Notes under the pieces: model-generated | Databases searched by the model: none | Seen by the model: only the letters and a program-made list of their open reading frames with translations | Told to the model about the DNA's origin: nothing | Source of the DNA: Treponema_I sp045599005 | GTDB taxonomy: Bacteria > Spirochaetota > Spirochaetia > Treponematales > Treponemataceae | Direction of reading: 5' to 3' | Length of the DNA stretch: 64,000 nt | NCBI GenBank assembly: GCA_045599005.1 | Contig: JAZRVF010000020.1 | Location: 148,185 to 212,184 of the forward strand | Program-made: the position numbers and the translations under genes | Shown: piece after piece, positions 25,201 through 34,068 of the stretch | How positions within the stretch are numbered: position 1 is the stretch's first letter | How the letters are laid out: each line of letters starts with the position of its first letter

Positions 25201-25962
25201 TTACTCTGTGAACACAAACTCGGCAAAGTGTTCCGGCTGATGAAACCTGGGCCAGTCAGTGTCTTCCAGAAGGGATGCAAGTCCTGGTCTCGGATTGTCT
25301 TTCTTCTGTCCGGGTTTTGTCCGCGGGGCATCAATACGGTTGAATGTGGCTTTCCAGATGTCACCGGATTTTGGCGGTTCTGAAAGTCCCAGACTGGTGT
25401 AGGGCACAAAAAGTTCCAGATACCAGAATTCATCATCAATGGACTGAACCCATTTTGCTTTTGGAATTCGGTCGTAATCAAAGAACAGGGGTTTTTCGGC
25501 CACAAAATCGTAAAGTCTGCCACGGACTGATTCCTGTCCGGTGTAAGTGCTTTTTGCCTTGAAGGCAGCGTGTTCTTCTTCTGTGGTTCCTGCAAGTGCT
25601 TCAACAGCTGGTCCGAAATCAACGCAATAATCAAGACATGCGCCATTGGGATTGATTTCCCAGCAGTAATATGTGTCTGAACCGGCGGGCTGGATAAAAA
25701 CTTCCAGGCAGTCTTCGTCAAAAACCCGTGTGTGGGGTTCTGTGCGTTCTGCAATCACTTTGTTGTGGGGAATTTCTGCTGCAAAAGAAAAGCCAAGTCC
25801 GTCAGAACCGGCAGCGACAAAAACTCCGGTGAAGAGAGAGCGGCCGGCGTATTTTGGCCAGTGGTACTCAAGTTCAATACCATTGATCTCGGCTTCCGCA
25901 AGCACCTGGTCGGTGTTTTTATCAAGTTTTCTGGATATGATTGGAATGGAAAATGATTTCAT
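25201..25962 (-). CDS. CBM9-like carbohydrate-binding domain protein
   Basis: 253-residue protein without a visible signal peptide, resembling the carbohydrate-binding family 9-like domain (DOMON-like sandwich). Recognisable elements are VFDEDCLEVFIQPAG near residue 81, YYCWEINPNGACLDYCVD near 96 and FWYLELFVPYTSLGL near 175, followed by GDIWKATFNRID. It may bind or act on sugars in the cytosol; function unknown. It converges with the SUMF1-like gene (eight bases between stops). No Shine-Dalgarno is seen, and TATACT ends six bases before the ATG on the minus strand. Confidence 0.75.
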   Translation of the reverse strand: MKSFSIPIISRKLDKNTDQVLAEAEINGIELEYHWPKYAGRSLFTGVFVAAGSDGLGFSFAAEIPHNKVIAERTEPHTRVFDEDCLEVFIQPAGSDTYYCWEINPNGACLDYCVDFGPAVEALAGTTEEEHAAFKAKSTYTGQESVRGRLYDFVAEKPLFFDYDRIPKAKWVQSIDDEFWYLELFVPYTSLGLSEPPKSGDIWKATFNRIDAPRTKPGQKKDNPRPGLASLLEDTDWPRFHQPEHFAEFVFTE

Positions 25963-26039
25963 GAAATCAGTATAAATGAATGTGGCGGCAAAAAACAGTA
26001 TGCACTTGCATTTTAAGGGAAAATCTCAATAATTTTGAA

Positions 26040-26315
26040 AATTATTTGGTATAATAAGTAGAGAAACTTGAATATACGCCTCATTTTGTCATCCTGAGCG
26101 AAAAGAACTGTCATCCTGAGCGAAGTCGAAGGATCTCCAAAAAGGACGACACGCTTTGTGGGATGTTTCGACTGCATTCGCTCCGCTCATTTCGCTCAAC
26201 ATGACAGGTTTTTCATGCACTGCGCTAATTCCGGGCGGTGTAACAGGCGCGGGTGTTCGTTGCGTACGTTGGCGTGGTGTGACAAGTTTTTTATGCTTAG
26301 TTAGGCTGGAAATAT
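26040..26315. repeat. recQ upstream region: promoter-like box and repeats of both families
   Basis: TATAAT at about 26050-26055 may be the promoter of recQ, about 265 bases upstream. Between lie a family-A-type unit without the central palindrome (GTCATCCTGAGCGAAGTCGAAGGATC, about 26110-26136) and a family-B unit (26160-26207). The stretch 26215-26290 is GC-rich and unexplained. Confidence 0.6.
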
Positions 26316-28280
26316 ATGGAAAAAATGCAGGAAAAAAAACTGGTGGATTCTTTACGCACACTTTTGAAGAAATATTTTGGTTATGAGGATTTCAGGTCTG
26401 GTCAATTGGAGATAATTCAGTCTGTCCTGGCTGGAAAAGACACACTTGCAGTAATGCCCACGGGCGGAGGAAAATCCCTGTGCTACCAGATTCCCGCGTT
26501 GGTGTTCAAAGGGCTGACTGTTGTTGTTTCTCCTCTGATTTCTCTGATGCAGGATCAGGTGGCTCAGCTTGAGAAACTGGGAATTCCTGCTCTGTTTCTT
26601 AACAGCAGTCTTGAATGGGATGAATACACAGCCAACATGGCCCAGATCCGGCGTGGCGAGATAAAACTGCTTTATTGTGCGCCGGAAACTCTGGTGACGG
26701 AACGCATGCAGAGCCTTTTTTCGGAAGTTGTGGTCTCATGCCTTACCATTGATGAAGCCCATTGTATAAGTGAATGGGGTCACGATTTCAGACCTGAATA
26801 CAGACAGCTGAGTGATGTGCGGCGCATCTTTCCTTCGGCAGTGTGTCTTGCACTGACTGCGACCGCGACTGAAACCGTACAGCGCGACATTCAGCAGATG
26901 CTGGCTGAGGGAAAGCCTTTTGCGAGGTTCATTTCCAGCTTCAACAGGGAAAACATTTTTCTTGAAGTTGTTCCGAAAACCGGCAATGCCCGGGGGCTTT
27001 CTGACAGAGCGGCCGGAATGTTCCCTAAGGCGCGTAAGACAAAGCTGTCCAGAGCTGATGAACTTGTCCTTGAGTTTCTGGCGGATCATTCTTCTGAATC
27101 GGGGATTATCTATTGTTTTTCCCGGCAGCAGGTGGATGAGACAAGCGCAATGCTGGATCTGTGCGGAGTTGAGAATCTTCCTTATCATGCTGGTTTTGAT
27201 GACAGAGTGCGTGCCGAAAATCAGCGTCTGTTTCTGGAAGACAGAGTAAAAATTGTTGTTGCAACTCTGGCTTTCGGCATGGGGATAAACAAACCCAACG
27301 TTCGTTTTGTGATTCATTACGATCTGCCCAGGTCGGTGGAACAGTATTATCAGGAAATAGGACGGGCCGGCCGTGACGGAAAACCTGCCCAGGCGCTTCT
27401 TCTGTACAGCTGGGCGGACTGCAGGAAAATTGATTTTTTCCTCAGGGACAAAAGTGGAAAAGAAAGAGCTTCTGCGGAAGTTCAGCTTAAAGGAATAACG
27501 GATTTTGCAACTTTGCATTCATGCAGGCGTCAGTATCTGCTGGGATATTTCGGTGAGCGTTTTGCCGGCTCTGACAGTCCGGAACAATGCTGTGATGTCT
27601 GCGCAATGCAGAAAAACGCGGTTCCTGTGGATATGACAGTTCCGGTGCAGAAAATACTGTCAGCTGTGATCCGTACCCGGGAACGATTCGGAACCGCATA
27701 TGTGATTGATGTGCTTCTAGGGAAAAACTCACAGCGCATTGAAGACAACGGACATGATCTGCTGACAGTTTTCGGATGCGGAAAGGAATATGGAAAAGAT
27801 GACTGGTTTGAGTTGACGCGGCTTCTGGTTGATGAAGGCTTTTTGAAGAAGTCTGCGGATTATGGTGTCCTGTCCCTGACTGCTAAAGCCCGGAATGTGC
27901 TGACAAACCGCAGTCCTGTATTCCTGCCCTTTATGCCCAGGACAGAAAGCAACCCTGCCGTAAAAAGTGCAGAAGCCGCAAAAAAGGTAAAAACCGGGAA
28001 GACCGGGAAAAGTGTGGACAGAGTGCCGGAAAATGAAGACCCTTTGACAGACGCAGAAAACGCTCTTATGAACGCGCTTAAAAAATGGCGGGCGGAAGAA
28101 GCAAAGAAAAACGGTGTGCCGGCTTTCTGCATTTTCAGCAACAAAGTGCTTGAAAACCTGGTGCGTGTAAAGCCGGAGACAGAAAATGCCCTTGTACGGG
28201 ATGTAAGCGGAATCGGACCGCAGAAAGCGGAAAAGTTCGGGCCCGAAATTCTTGCGTTGATAGCTGACTTCCGGACCTGA
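26316..28280 (+). CDS. recQ: ATP-dependent DNA helicase RecQ (full-length type)
   Basis: 654-residue 3'-5' DNA helicase. Motif 0/I: DFRSGQLEIIQSVL and MPTGGGKSLCYQ near residue 47; DEAH box TIDEAHCISEWGHDFRP near 147; motif III ALTATAT; motif VI GRAGRDG near 351. A zinc-binding CRRQYLLGYFGE...CCDVC follows near 395-430, then a RQC-like winged-helix region and a C-terminal HRDC-like domain (ALMNALKKWRAEEAKKNGVP onward, about 575-650). A Lys/Glu-rich linker separates the last two. No clear ribosome site. A second, shorter RecQ lies at 45485. Confidence 0.92.
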   Translation: MEKMQEKKLVDSLRTLLKKYFGYEDFRSGQLEIIQSVLAGKDTLAVMPTGGGKSLCYQIPALVFKGLTVVVSPLISLMQDQVAQLEKLGIPALFLNSSLEWDEYTANMAQIRRGEIKLLYCAPETLVTERMQSLFSEVVVSCLTIDEAHCISEWGHDFRPEYRQLSDVRRIFPSAVCLALTATATETVQRDIQQMLAEGKPFARFISSFNRENIFLEVVPKTGNARGLSDRAAGMFPKARKTKLSRADELVLEFLADHSSESGIIYCFSRQQVDETSAMLDLCGVENLPYHAGFDDRVRAENQRLFLEDRVKIVVATLAFGMGINKPNVRFVIHYDLPRSVEQYYQEIGRAGRDGKPAQALLLYSWADCRKIDFFLRDKSGKERASAEVQLKGITDFATLHSCRRQYLLGYFGERFAGSDSPEQCCDVCAMQKNAVPVDMTVPVQKILSAVIRTRERFGTAYVIDVLLGKNSQRIEDNGHDLLTVFGCGKEYGKDDWFELTRLLVDEGFLKKSADYGVLSLTAKARNVLTNRSPVFLPFMPRTESNPAVKSAEAAKKVKTGKTGKSVDRVPENEDPLTDAENALMNALKKWRAEEAKKNGVPAFCIFSNKVLENLVRVKPETENALVRDVSGIGPQKAEKFGPEILALIADFRT

Positions 28281-28298
28281 CACTGCACTAAAACCGGA

Positions 28299-30548
28299 TC
28301 ATTCCGTTATATCCGCTGTGAGAGTACGGAAGTTTTCCGGGTTCATATAATCTTTTGATTCACCGTCATCGCTGTAAAGCCGGTAAGTGACCGGGCCGGA
28401 TGTGTTACCGGTGGCAGGGCATGAAAGCAGAGTGAGTTTCTGTCCTGACACAGTGGCTGTATTAATGGGACCTTGTCCGGGAAGTTCTGCAACAGGAACT
28501 CCGTGTCCGGGGCGAATGAAGAAAACGGCTCTGTCTTTTGGCACACTTATCCAGTGGTCACCGGCGGGCAGGTCTTTAAAAGCGAAGGCTTCTGCGGTGG
28601 AAGCACGGCTGGTTTCTGCGCCGCCGAAAGTGACCATACGCATCGGTTCAGGCAGGTAGACATAGCGGCCCGTTGCATTCTGTTCCACAACCGGCGCACA
28701 CATGATGCTTTCTCCCACAAGAAGCTGATCCTCTGCTGCGGCCGCGCGTGTATCTGACGGATATGCAAAACACAGAGGTTTGAAGTACATGCCGTCATTA
28801 AGTGCGGCTTTCATGAATTCACTGTAAAGATATGGCAGAAGGCGGTAACGGGTTTCAATTACGGCGGCAAATTCTGCCGGTTTCTCAAAGCGGAATGCTT
28901 CCTGGGCGCGGGTGCCCATTGCGGAATGGTTCCGCATCAGAGGAGTGAATACCGCAAACTGCAGCCAGCGTAGCAGGAGTTCCCGGGAAACATCGCTTCC
29001 GAAGCCACCGATGTCTGCACCGGAATACAGAAAGCCGCACATGTTCAGTGAAGGCATCATGGAGACGTTCATTTTAAGGTGCTGCCACAGGGACTGGTTG
29101 TCGCCTGTCCAGATTCCGCCGTAACGGTGGGCACCGATGCAGCTTGCACGGCTGAAAAGCAGGATGCGTCTGTCCGGTCGGAGTTCTTCTATCGCTTCGG
29201 AAGCAGAACGGGTCATGTTGTAACCGTAAAGATTGTGCACGTCATTGTGGCAGACGTAGGTTCTGTCTCTGTCTTCCGGATCATTGCTCTTTATTCCGGG
29301 AGTTCCGACGGCAAAATCTCCGGAAGTCTCTTTGCTTACTTTGTGAAAAAAGCTTTTATAGTCAGAAACTCTGTTTGAAAGATTTGTTGTGCCTGTAAAA
29401 CGGAAATACTCCGAAATACCCATGTTCACGTTTCTGAAACTGTCAATTTCATTGAATGCTTTCTGCAGTCCTTCTTCTGTATAAAAAAGTGCAGGCTCGT
29501 TCATGTCATTCCAGAATCCGTCAATTCCATAATCAAGAAGGATGCTGTAATTTTTCCCGAACCATTTTCCTGCATCTCGGTTGAGAAAATCAGGAAAGTG
29601 ACAGACTCCCGGCCACACTGCTGCTGTAAAAGGTTTACCGGGATCACCGGATCTGTCGGCGCAGAAAAATCCCTGTCTAAGTCCTTCCTCATAAACAGGA
29701 TAACCTGTGTTGATTTTCACTCCTGCATCAATAATTGGAACAAGATGAAGTCCGTCTGCTGTCATTTCTTCAACAAAGTTCCTGAAGTCAGGAAAAGCTT
29801 TTGAGTCAATTGTAAAATCCTGGAAGGAATCCATGTAATCAATGTCAAGGAAGAGAGCCTCAAGCGGGATGTTCGCACGGCGGTATTCATCGGCCACGGC
29901 ACGGATTTCTGCGGCAGTTCTGTAACCCCATCGGCTCTGCATGTAACCGAAAGCCCATCGCGGAGGAATGTAGCTGGTGCCTGTAAGTTTTCGGAACTGA
30001 AAGCAGATGTCAGTGAAAAAGGATTCTGAAACTGTCTCTTCATCTGCGGTGATTATGTAGACTGAGATTGCGGATTTTGGTGCGGTGACAGAGATTGTGT
30101 CTGTCTGTGAAAAGCCCAGGTCAAAGACAAGCCGGCCGGGATAATCAAAGAAAATGCCGAATGGGGAAGCGGTTTCCGGTGCGATCAGCAGGAAATTGTG
30201 GGCGCCGTAGAGAGATCTGCAGTCTTCTGTGTGGTGCGGTTCATCACTGCAGTAAGATTCAAAAATGTTTCCACGTCTGTTCATTCCGCGGACGTTCTCG
30301 CCAAGTCCGTAAATCCGGTCTGAGTCCTGCATTATGTAGCGCCATAAAAAGGCGGCCGGTTCATCGCCACACATATACTGGGCTTTGTGGCTGCATTGTG
30401 AAAGTGGCGGCGTCTCGGAAACAGGATTTGCTTCAGAAAAACAGGTGAAGGAACCGAAATCCGGTGGGAGCTGTGTTTCCTGCGATGGAATCTGGAGAAC
30501 TGTAGATTCTGTGTTGAAGGGATTTCCGAAGGTGTATTTAAAAATCAT
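28299..30548 (-). CDS. GH31 family alpha-glucosidase/alpha-xylosidase
   Basis: 749-residue glycoside hydrolase with GH31 core: IYGLGENVRGMNRRG near residue 80, PRWAFGYMQSRWGYR near 200, LFLDIDYMDSFQDFTID near 238, the nucleophile motif FWNDMNEPALF near 347, and SGADIGGFGSD near 505. It has no signal peptide, so it probably acts on imported oligosaccharides. Alpha-glucosidase activity is most likely; alpha-xylosidase cannot be excluded. GGAG lies seven bases before the ATG. It converges on recQ with 18 bases between stops. Confidence 0.9.
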   Translation of the reverse strand: MIFKYTFGNPFNTESTVLQIPSQETQLPPDFGSFTCFSEANPVSETPPLSQCSHKAQYMCGDEPAAFLWRYIMQDSDRIYGLGENVRGMNRRGNIFESYCSDEPHHTEDCRSLYGAHNFLLIAPETASPFGIFFDYPGRLVFDLGFSQTDTISVTAPKSAISVYIITADEETVSESFFTDICFQFRKLTGTSYIPPRWAFGYMQSRWGYRTAAEIRAVADEYRRANIPLEALFLDIDYMDSFQDFTIDSKAFPDFRNFVEEMTADGLHLVPIIDAGVKINTGYPVYEEGLRQGFFCADRSGDPGKPFTAAVWPGVCHFPDFLNRDAGKWFGKNYSILLDYGIDGFWNDMNEPALFYTEEGLQKAFNEIDSFRNVNMGISEYFRFTGTTNLSNRVSDYKSFFHKVSKETSGDFAVGTPGIKSNDPEDRDRTYVCHNDVHNLYGYNMTRSASEAIEELRPDRRILLFSRASCIGAHRYGGIWTGDNQSLWQHLKMNVSMMPSLNMCGFLYSGADIGGFGSDVSRELLLRWLQFAVFTPLMRNHSAMGTRAQEAFRFEKPAEFAAVIETRYRLLPYLYSEFMKAALNDGMYFKPLCFAYPSDTRAAAAEDQLLVGESIMCAPVVEQNATGRYVYLPEPMRMVTFGGAETSRASTAEAFAFKDLPAGDHWISVPKDRAVFFIRPGHGVPVAELPGQGPINTATVSGQKLTLLSCPATGNTSGPVTYRLYSDDGESKDYMNPENFRTLTADITE

Positions 30549-30658
30549 CTTTGACTCCTGTTCTGTCTGTAAACCGATTTACTTGTAGTATACACCCAAA
30601 ATTCATTTTGTAAAGCTGGAAAATCAGGCTGAAAAAGGGCAGAAGTGGGGCAAGGGTT

Positions 30659-30687
30659 TTGTAAGTTTTGTTTCCGTTCAGTATAAT
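30659..30687 (+). promoter_or_regulatory. Promoter of dus (leaderless arrangement)
   Basis: TTGTAA (30659-30664), 17 bp, TATAAT (30682-30687), then seven bases to ATG 30695. Confidence 0.65.
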
Positions 30688-30694
30688 GGAAGCC

Positions 30695-31702
30695 ATGAAA
30701 CTGATTTATGCCCCGATGGCTACACTTTCTCACGAACCTATGCGGCGTCTTGTGGAAAGGTTCGGCGGTTGTGACGAACATTATACAGAAATGATTCATG
30801 CGCCTTCACTCCTGCATGGAGGCCAGTTTGAGAAATATTACCTGCTTCACGAGGCGGCTCCTGAAAAGATTGTGTGGCAGCTTACGGGTACGGAACCGGT
30901 TTCTATGGCGGAAGCTGCGGCGATGGTGAGTCAGCTTGGCGGAATCGGGATTGACCTGAACATGGGCTGTTCTGCGCCGGACATTGCGCGTTTCGGTGCA
31001 GGAATCAGCTGGATGCTGAAAAGCCGGGAAGAGACGCGGACAATGGTGATGGCTGTGAAAAAAGTCATGCCTGAGAAACTGCGGCTAAGCGTGAAGATGC
31101 GTCTTGGCGATGAAGATTTCACGATGGATGGACTTTTTGATTTTACGGACATGCTGATTGACTGCGGTGTGTCTCAGCTGGTTCTCCATCCAAGGACAAA
31201 GAAAGAGAAATATACCCGCCCTCCAAAAATCAGTCTGCTTAAACCCTTTGTGGAACATGTGCGAAAAAAAAATCCGGATGTGAAAGTGATAGGAAACGGG
31301 GCGGTTCACGATGCGGCTTCTTTTGATGCCATGCTGCGTGCGTCACCGGATCTTGACGGTGTGATGATCGGCAGGGCTGCGGCACAGAAACCCTGGATCT
31401 TTGCAGAGATTGCAAGGACACGGGGATTGATGGCCAGTGAGAAGATGCAGATTCCTGTCGGTGAAATGCCGGTGGATCTGCTTGAGGTTGCGGAAGAGTT
31501 TACGGGCGATCTGCAGAAGTTCCAGCCACCGGAATTCTATGACTCGCGGGCACGGAGATTTTTCAGTTTCTTTCTGGACAATTTTATGTACTCCCATTTT
31601 CTGAAGACAAAGATTCTGAATACGAAAATCAGGGATGAGCAGCTGGCGACAATAAAAGAATATCTGGATAAAATGCCGGAAGAACGGTTCCGGAAAATCT
31701 GA
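30695..31702 (+). CDS. dus: tRNA-dihydrouridine synthase
   Basis: FMN enzyme reducing uridines in tRNA D-loops. Family features: MKLIYAPMATLSHEPMRRL at the start, the FMN/substrate segment IDLNMGCSAPD near residue 87, KKVMPEKLRLSVKMRLG near 117, HPRTKKEKYTRPP near 166 and NGAVHDAASFDAML near 199. A Cys before APD corresponds to the catalytic position. I choose ATG 30695 (336 residues) because it matches the family N-terminus and lies seven bases after a near-perfect promoter; ATGs at 30686 and 30668 would lie at or ahead of the -10 box. Confidence 0.88.
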   Translation: MKLIYAPMATLSHEPMRRLVERFGGCDEHYTEMIHAPSLLHGGQFEKYYLLHEAAPEKIVWQLTGTEPVSMAEAAAMVSQLGGIGIDLNMGCSAPDIARFGAGISWMLKSREETRTMVMAVKKVMPEKLRLSVKMRLGDEDFTMDGLFDFTDMLIDCGVSQLVLHPRTKKEKYTRPPKISLLKPFVEHVRKKNPDVKVIGNGAVHDAASFDAMLRASPDLDGVMIGRAAAQKPWIFAEIARTRGLMASEKMQIPVGEMPVDLLEVAEEFTGDLQKFQPPEFYDSRARRFFSFFLDNFMYSHFLKTKILNTKIRDEQLATIKEYLDKMPEERFRKI

Positions 31703-31730
31703 AACGTAATTTCGGAGACTTGTGGACTGG

Positions 31731-31767
31731 CCCGCCAACCGGGCCTTTGCGGTTGTGGGCTGGCGGG
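31731..31767. other. GC-rich hairpin between convergent dus and rhaM
   Basis: CCCGCCA (31731-31737) pairs with TGGCGGG (31761-31767), with inner CCGGGCC/GGGC possibilities. No T-run, so not a classical terminator; possibly a transcript-end stabiliser shared by both genes. Confidence 0.4.
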
Positions 31768-31783
31768 GAAAGTTGCGGACTGG

Positions 31784-32098
31784 TCAGTCCATGTGGAAAA
31801 CTTCTTTAAGGGGCAGACAGACCGGTGAATTGTCCGGGTTTACGTCCATGATGTCTGCCATGTAATCCCACCATTTGCGCATGATAGGTTCTGCGGGCAA
31901 TGCGTCTGATTTTGCAGGATCATCCTGAAGCTGGACGGCAAAAAGTGTGAGTGTCTCTTCATCAAGGAAGATTGAGTAATCCCTGACACCGGCTTTGCTG
32001 AGAAGTTCCTTGAGTTCGGGCCAGATCTCGTCATGACGGCGTTTGTATTCGGCTTCAAAACCGGGTTTAAGTTTCATTTTGCTTGCAACACGAATCAT
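31784..32098 (-). CDS. rhaM: L-rhamnose mutarotase
   Basis: 104 residues, the typical size of RhaM/RhaU, interconverting alpha- and beta-L-rhamnose. Diagnostic segments: MKLKPGFEAEYKRRHDEIWPEL near residue 8 (catalytic His in RRHDEIWP), YSIFLDEETLTLFAV near 42, and PIMRKWWDYMADIM near 71. The ATG follows AGGAGA. No other rhamnose genes are in the window; rhamnose from pectin is the likely substrate source. Confidence 0.93.
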   Translation of the reverse strand: MIRVASKMKLKPGFEAEYKRRHDEIWPELKELLSKAGVRDYSIFLDEETLTLFAVQLQDDPAKSDALPAEPIMRKWWDYMADIMDVNPDNSPVCLPLKEVFHMD

Positions 32099-32216
32099 AA
32101 TGTCTCCTAAAAAAATGATTGTATGGTGCCGCCGGGTATCAGCAGCAGTTTTATTATAATGCGGCTTTATTCTGCGGACAGTTCATTATTCGGATTTTCA
32201 TAGCAGAATTCCGTCA

Positions 32217-32795
32217 TTATTCCGCTTCTTTAAGAAGCTCCGAGTAAAAGCGGTTTTCAATCAGTTCCGGGCTTACTCCGCAAAGCTGCAGTTCCTGAAC
32301 CAGCCTGTCATGAAGGGCTTTCATCCGGGCGGGGGCGTTGCTGTCTGAGAAAGTCTCAATTTCAATAAAGTCCCCAAGACCGAGGATTGTACAGAGTTCA
32401 ATGTGCATATCGCCGTGCATGAAACTGTATGCGGTTTTGTGTTTCTGCATGTGTTTCCTGAAGCCGGAGTCTTTCAGAATCAGGACAAAATCTTCTGCGC
32501 TGGACACGGAAAATTCGTGCTCTTCGTTGACTTCGTAACCGGAGCCGTCTTTCGCAATCCGCAGTTCCTTCTTTTTGTAAGTGACCCAGGTGGTTCTGAG
32601 GACGGATTCTGCTTTTTCAGAGGCCGGTGTTTCTTTTTCCTCCCGGATTCTTACGGTAATGTGTCCCTTTGCTTTTTTCAGCCGGTAGTAGGTGTCCTGT
32701 TTGTCCAGAAATCCCTGATATTCGGCAAAAGTTCCGACCAATGCTCTGGTTTTCTGCAGATCAGGCAGATGGGCTTTCAATTCAACTTCGTACAT
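32217..32795 (-). CDS. CYTH-domain protein (class IV adenylate cyclase-like, CyaB type)
   Basis: 192-residue tunnel-fold enzyme acting on a triphosphate. The N-terminal ExExK signature is present as EVELK (residues 3-7), followed by the basic/acidic strands ITVRIREEKE near 46, TWVTYKKKEL near 70 and the FVLILKDSGF region near 102. Members include class IV adenylate cyclases and thiamine triphosphatases; the substrate cannot be told. There is no Shine-Dalgarno; a good promoter ends six bases before the ATG (32802-32830). Confidence 0.85.
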   Translation of the reverse strand: MYEVELKAHLPDLQKTRALVGTFAEYQGFLDKQDTYYRLKKAKGHITVRIREEKETPASEKAESVLRTTWVTYKKKELRIAKDGSGYEVNEEHEFSVSSAEDFVLILKDSGFRKHMQKHKTAYSFMHGDMHIELCTILGLGDFIEIETFSDSNAPARMKALHDRLVQELQLCGVSPELIENRFYSELLKEAE

Positions 32796-32801
32796 GCTCT
32801 G

Positions 32802-32830
32802 ATTTTACTACCAATCGGGCAAGTTGTAAA
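32802..32830 (-). promoter_or_regulatory. Promoter of the CYTH gene (leaderless arrangement)
   Basis: On the minus strand TTTACA (32830-32825), 17 bp, TAAAAT (32807-32802), then six bases to ATG 32795. Confidence 0.65.
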
Positions 32831-32864
32831 AAGAATGATTCGGGAAAGAGCACTTTTGATAAAA

Positions 32865-33052
32865 TAGATCCTTCGACAAAAAACTTGTTTTTAGCGCTCC
32901 GGATGACACACTTTATTGTTCCGGATGACAGTGCGGTACGTTGTCATGTTGAGCGGAGGCGCAGCCGAAGTCGAAACATCTCACAAAGCTTGTAATGTTT
33001 TTTTTGGATCCTTCGACAAAAAACTTGTTTTTATTGCTCAGGATGACAGGGC
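32865..33052. repeat. Repeat cluster: A-B-A
   Basis: Family-A units near 32868-32910 and 33007-33048 flank a family-B unit (TTGTCATGTTGAGCGGAGGC ... GTCGAAACATC, 32940-32982). It lies between the CYTH promoter and the TrhA terminator. Confidence 0.85.
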
Positions 33053-33055
33053 TGT

Positions 33056-33096
33056 AAAAAAAAAAACGCACCTGATTCTGCATCAAGTGCGTGTGT
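33056..33096 (-). terminator. Terminator of trhA
   Basis: On the minus strand ACGCACTTGAT pairs with ATCAGGTGCGT and is followed by a run of at least nine T. Confidence 0.88.
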
Positions 33097-33140
33097 AAAT
33101 CATGTGATTTGTAAATCAGCGTGCTGGCTTTTCAGAATCC

Positions 33141-34007
33141 TCAGCCGATGATGAAGAACACGCTGAAGAAGTGAAGAATGCTTCCTGCGATTACGAAAAG
33201 GTGCCAGATTGAGTGCATCCATTTTACTGTCTTGAGTGAGTAGAAGATTGCACCGATTGTGTAGACAACGCCACCAACGACCAGCATCACAAGGCTTGTT
33301 GTGGTGATTGCCTGGGCCATGGGTCTGATTGCGCAGATCACAATCCAGCCCATCAGCAGATAGGTGAAGGATGAGACCAGACGCATGCGGCTTCCGAAAA
33401 TTGCATAGAAGGTCACACCGAGAACTGCAAGTGCCCAGATAAGTCCGAAAAGTACCCATCCCAATGAATTGTGAAGTCCTACAAGACAGAAAGGTGTGTA
33501 GGTTCCGGCAATCATCAGGTAGATTGATGTGTGGTCAAGGATTGCAAAAACTTTTTTTGCTCCGATGGGTGTAAGGGCGTGATACAAGGTTGACATCAGG
33601 TAAACCAGAATCATTGTTGTGCCGAAAACAGCGGAACTTGTCACGTAGAAGGGTTTGATTTCCGGAGCTGATGCAGTGACTGCCTTGACAATCATGAGGA
33701 CTGTGGCTGCAATGGAGAGTCCCACGCCGACGCCATGTGTGATGGAGTTGAAGATCTCTTCACCCACAGTGTAGCGTTTCTTGCGGTTCAGGTACTCAGC
33801 GCGTTTTGCCTCGCGGTTCTGCATTCTGCGTGCAAGTTTTTCCTCTTTTGTGACGGGTTTTCCTTTGTCACGGAGTTTCTGCTCCTTAAGATTCCGTCTG
33901 ACTTCGGCAATATCAGCCTTGGCCTGTTTCTTTATGGCTGCGATATCAACAGAAGCCTGCTGATCAGGAGTGCGTGCATAATCTACAAGTTTGTGTTCTT
34001 CAGACAT
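33141..34007 (-). CDS. trhA: TrhA/hemolysin III family membrane protein with long charged N-terminus
   Basis: 288-residue seven-helix membrane protein of the hemolysin III/PAQR family. Core signatures: GEEIFNSITHGVGVGLSIAA near residue 86, STLYHAL near 146, LDHTSIYLMIAGTYTPFCL near 164, and HSIWHLFVIAGSILHFFSVF near the end, including the conserved His residues of the metal site. The unusual part is the first 80 residues: highly charged, helical, with no counterpart in the usual 210-residue family. The start is supported by AAGGTGG. Function in membrane homeostasis is known only for some members. Confidence 0.9.
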   Translation of the reverse strand: MSEEHKLVDYARTPDQQASVDIAAIKKQAKADIAEVRRNLKEQKLRDKGKPVTKEEKLARRMQNREAKRAEYLNRKKRYTVGEEIFNSITHGVGVGLSIAATVLMIVKAVTASAPEIKPFYVTSSAVFGTTMILVYLMSTLYHALTPIGAKKVFAILDHTSIYLMIAGTYTPFCLVGLHNSLGWVLFGLIWALAVLGVTFYAIFGSRMRLVSSFTYLLMGWIVICAIRPMAQAITTTSLVMLVVGGVVYTIGAIFYSLKTVKWMHSIWHLFVIAGSILHFFSVFFIIG

Positions 34008-34068
34008 TTTTTACCACCTTTTCGTGACGGAATCCTGCGCGTCAGTAAGAAATCCGCCAGTTATAAAG

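Noticed and set aside
24951..25754. 267-codon minus-strand frame
   Set aside because: Spans two convincing genes (SUMF1-like and CBM9-like) in other frames; composition is unlike a protein.
26736..27518. 260-codon minus-strand frame
   Set aside because: Antisense shadow of the recQ helicase core.
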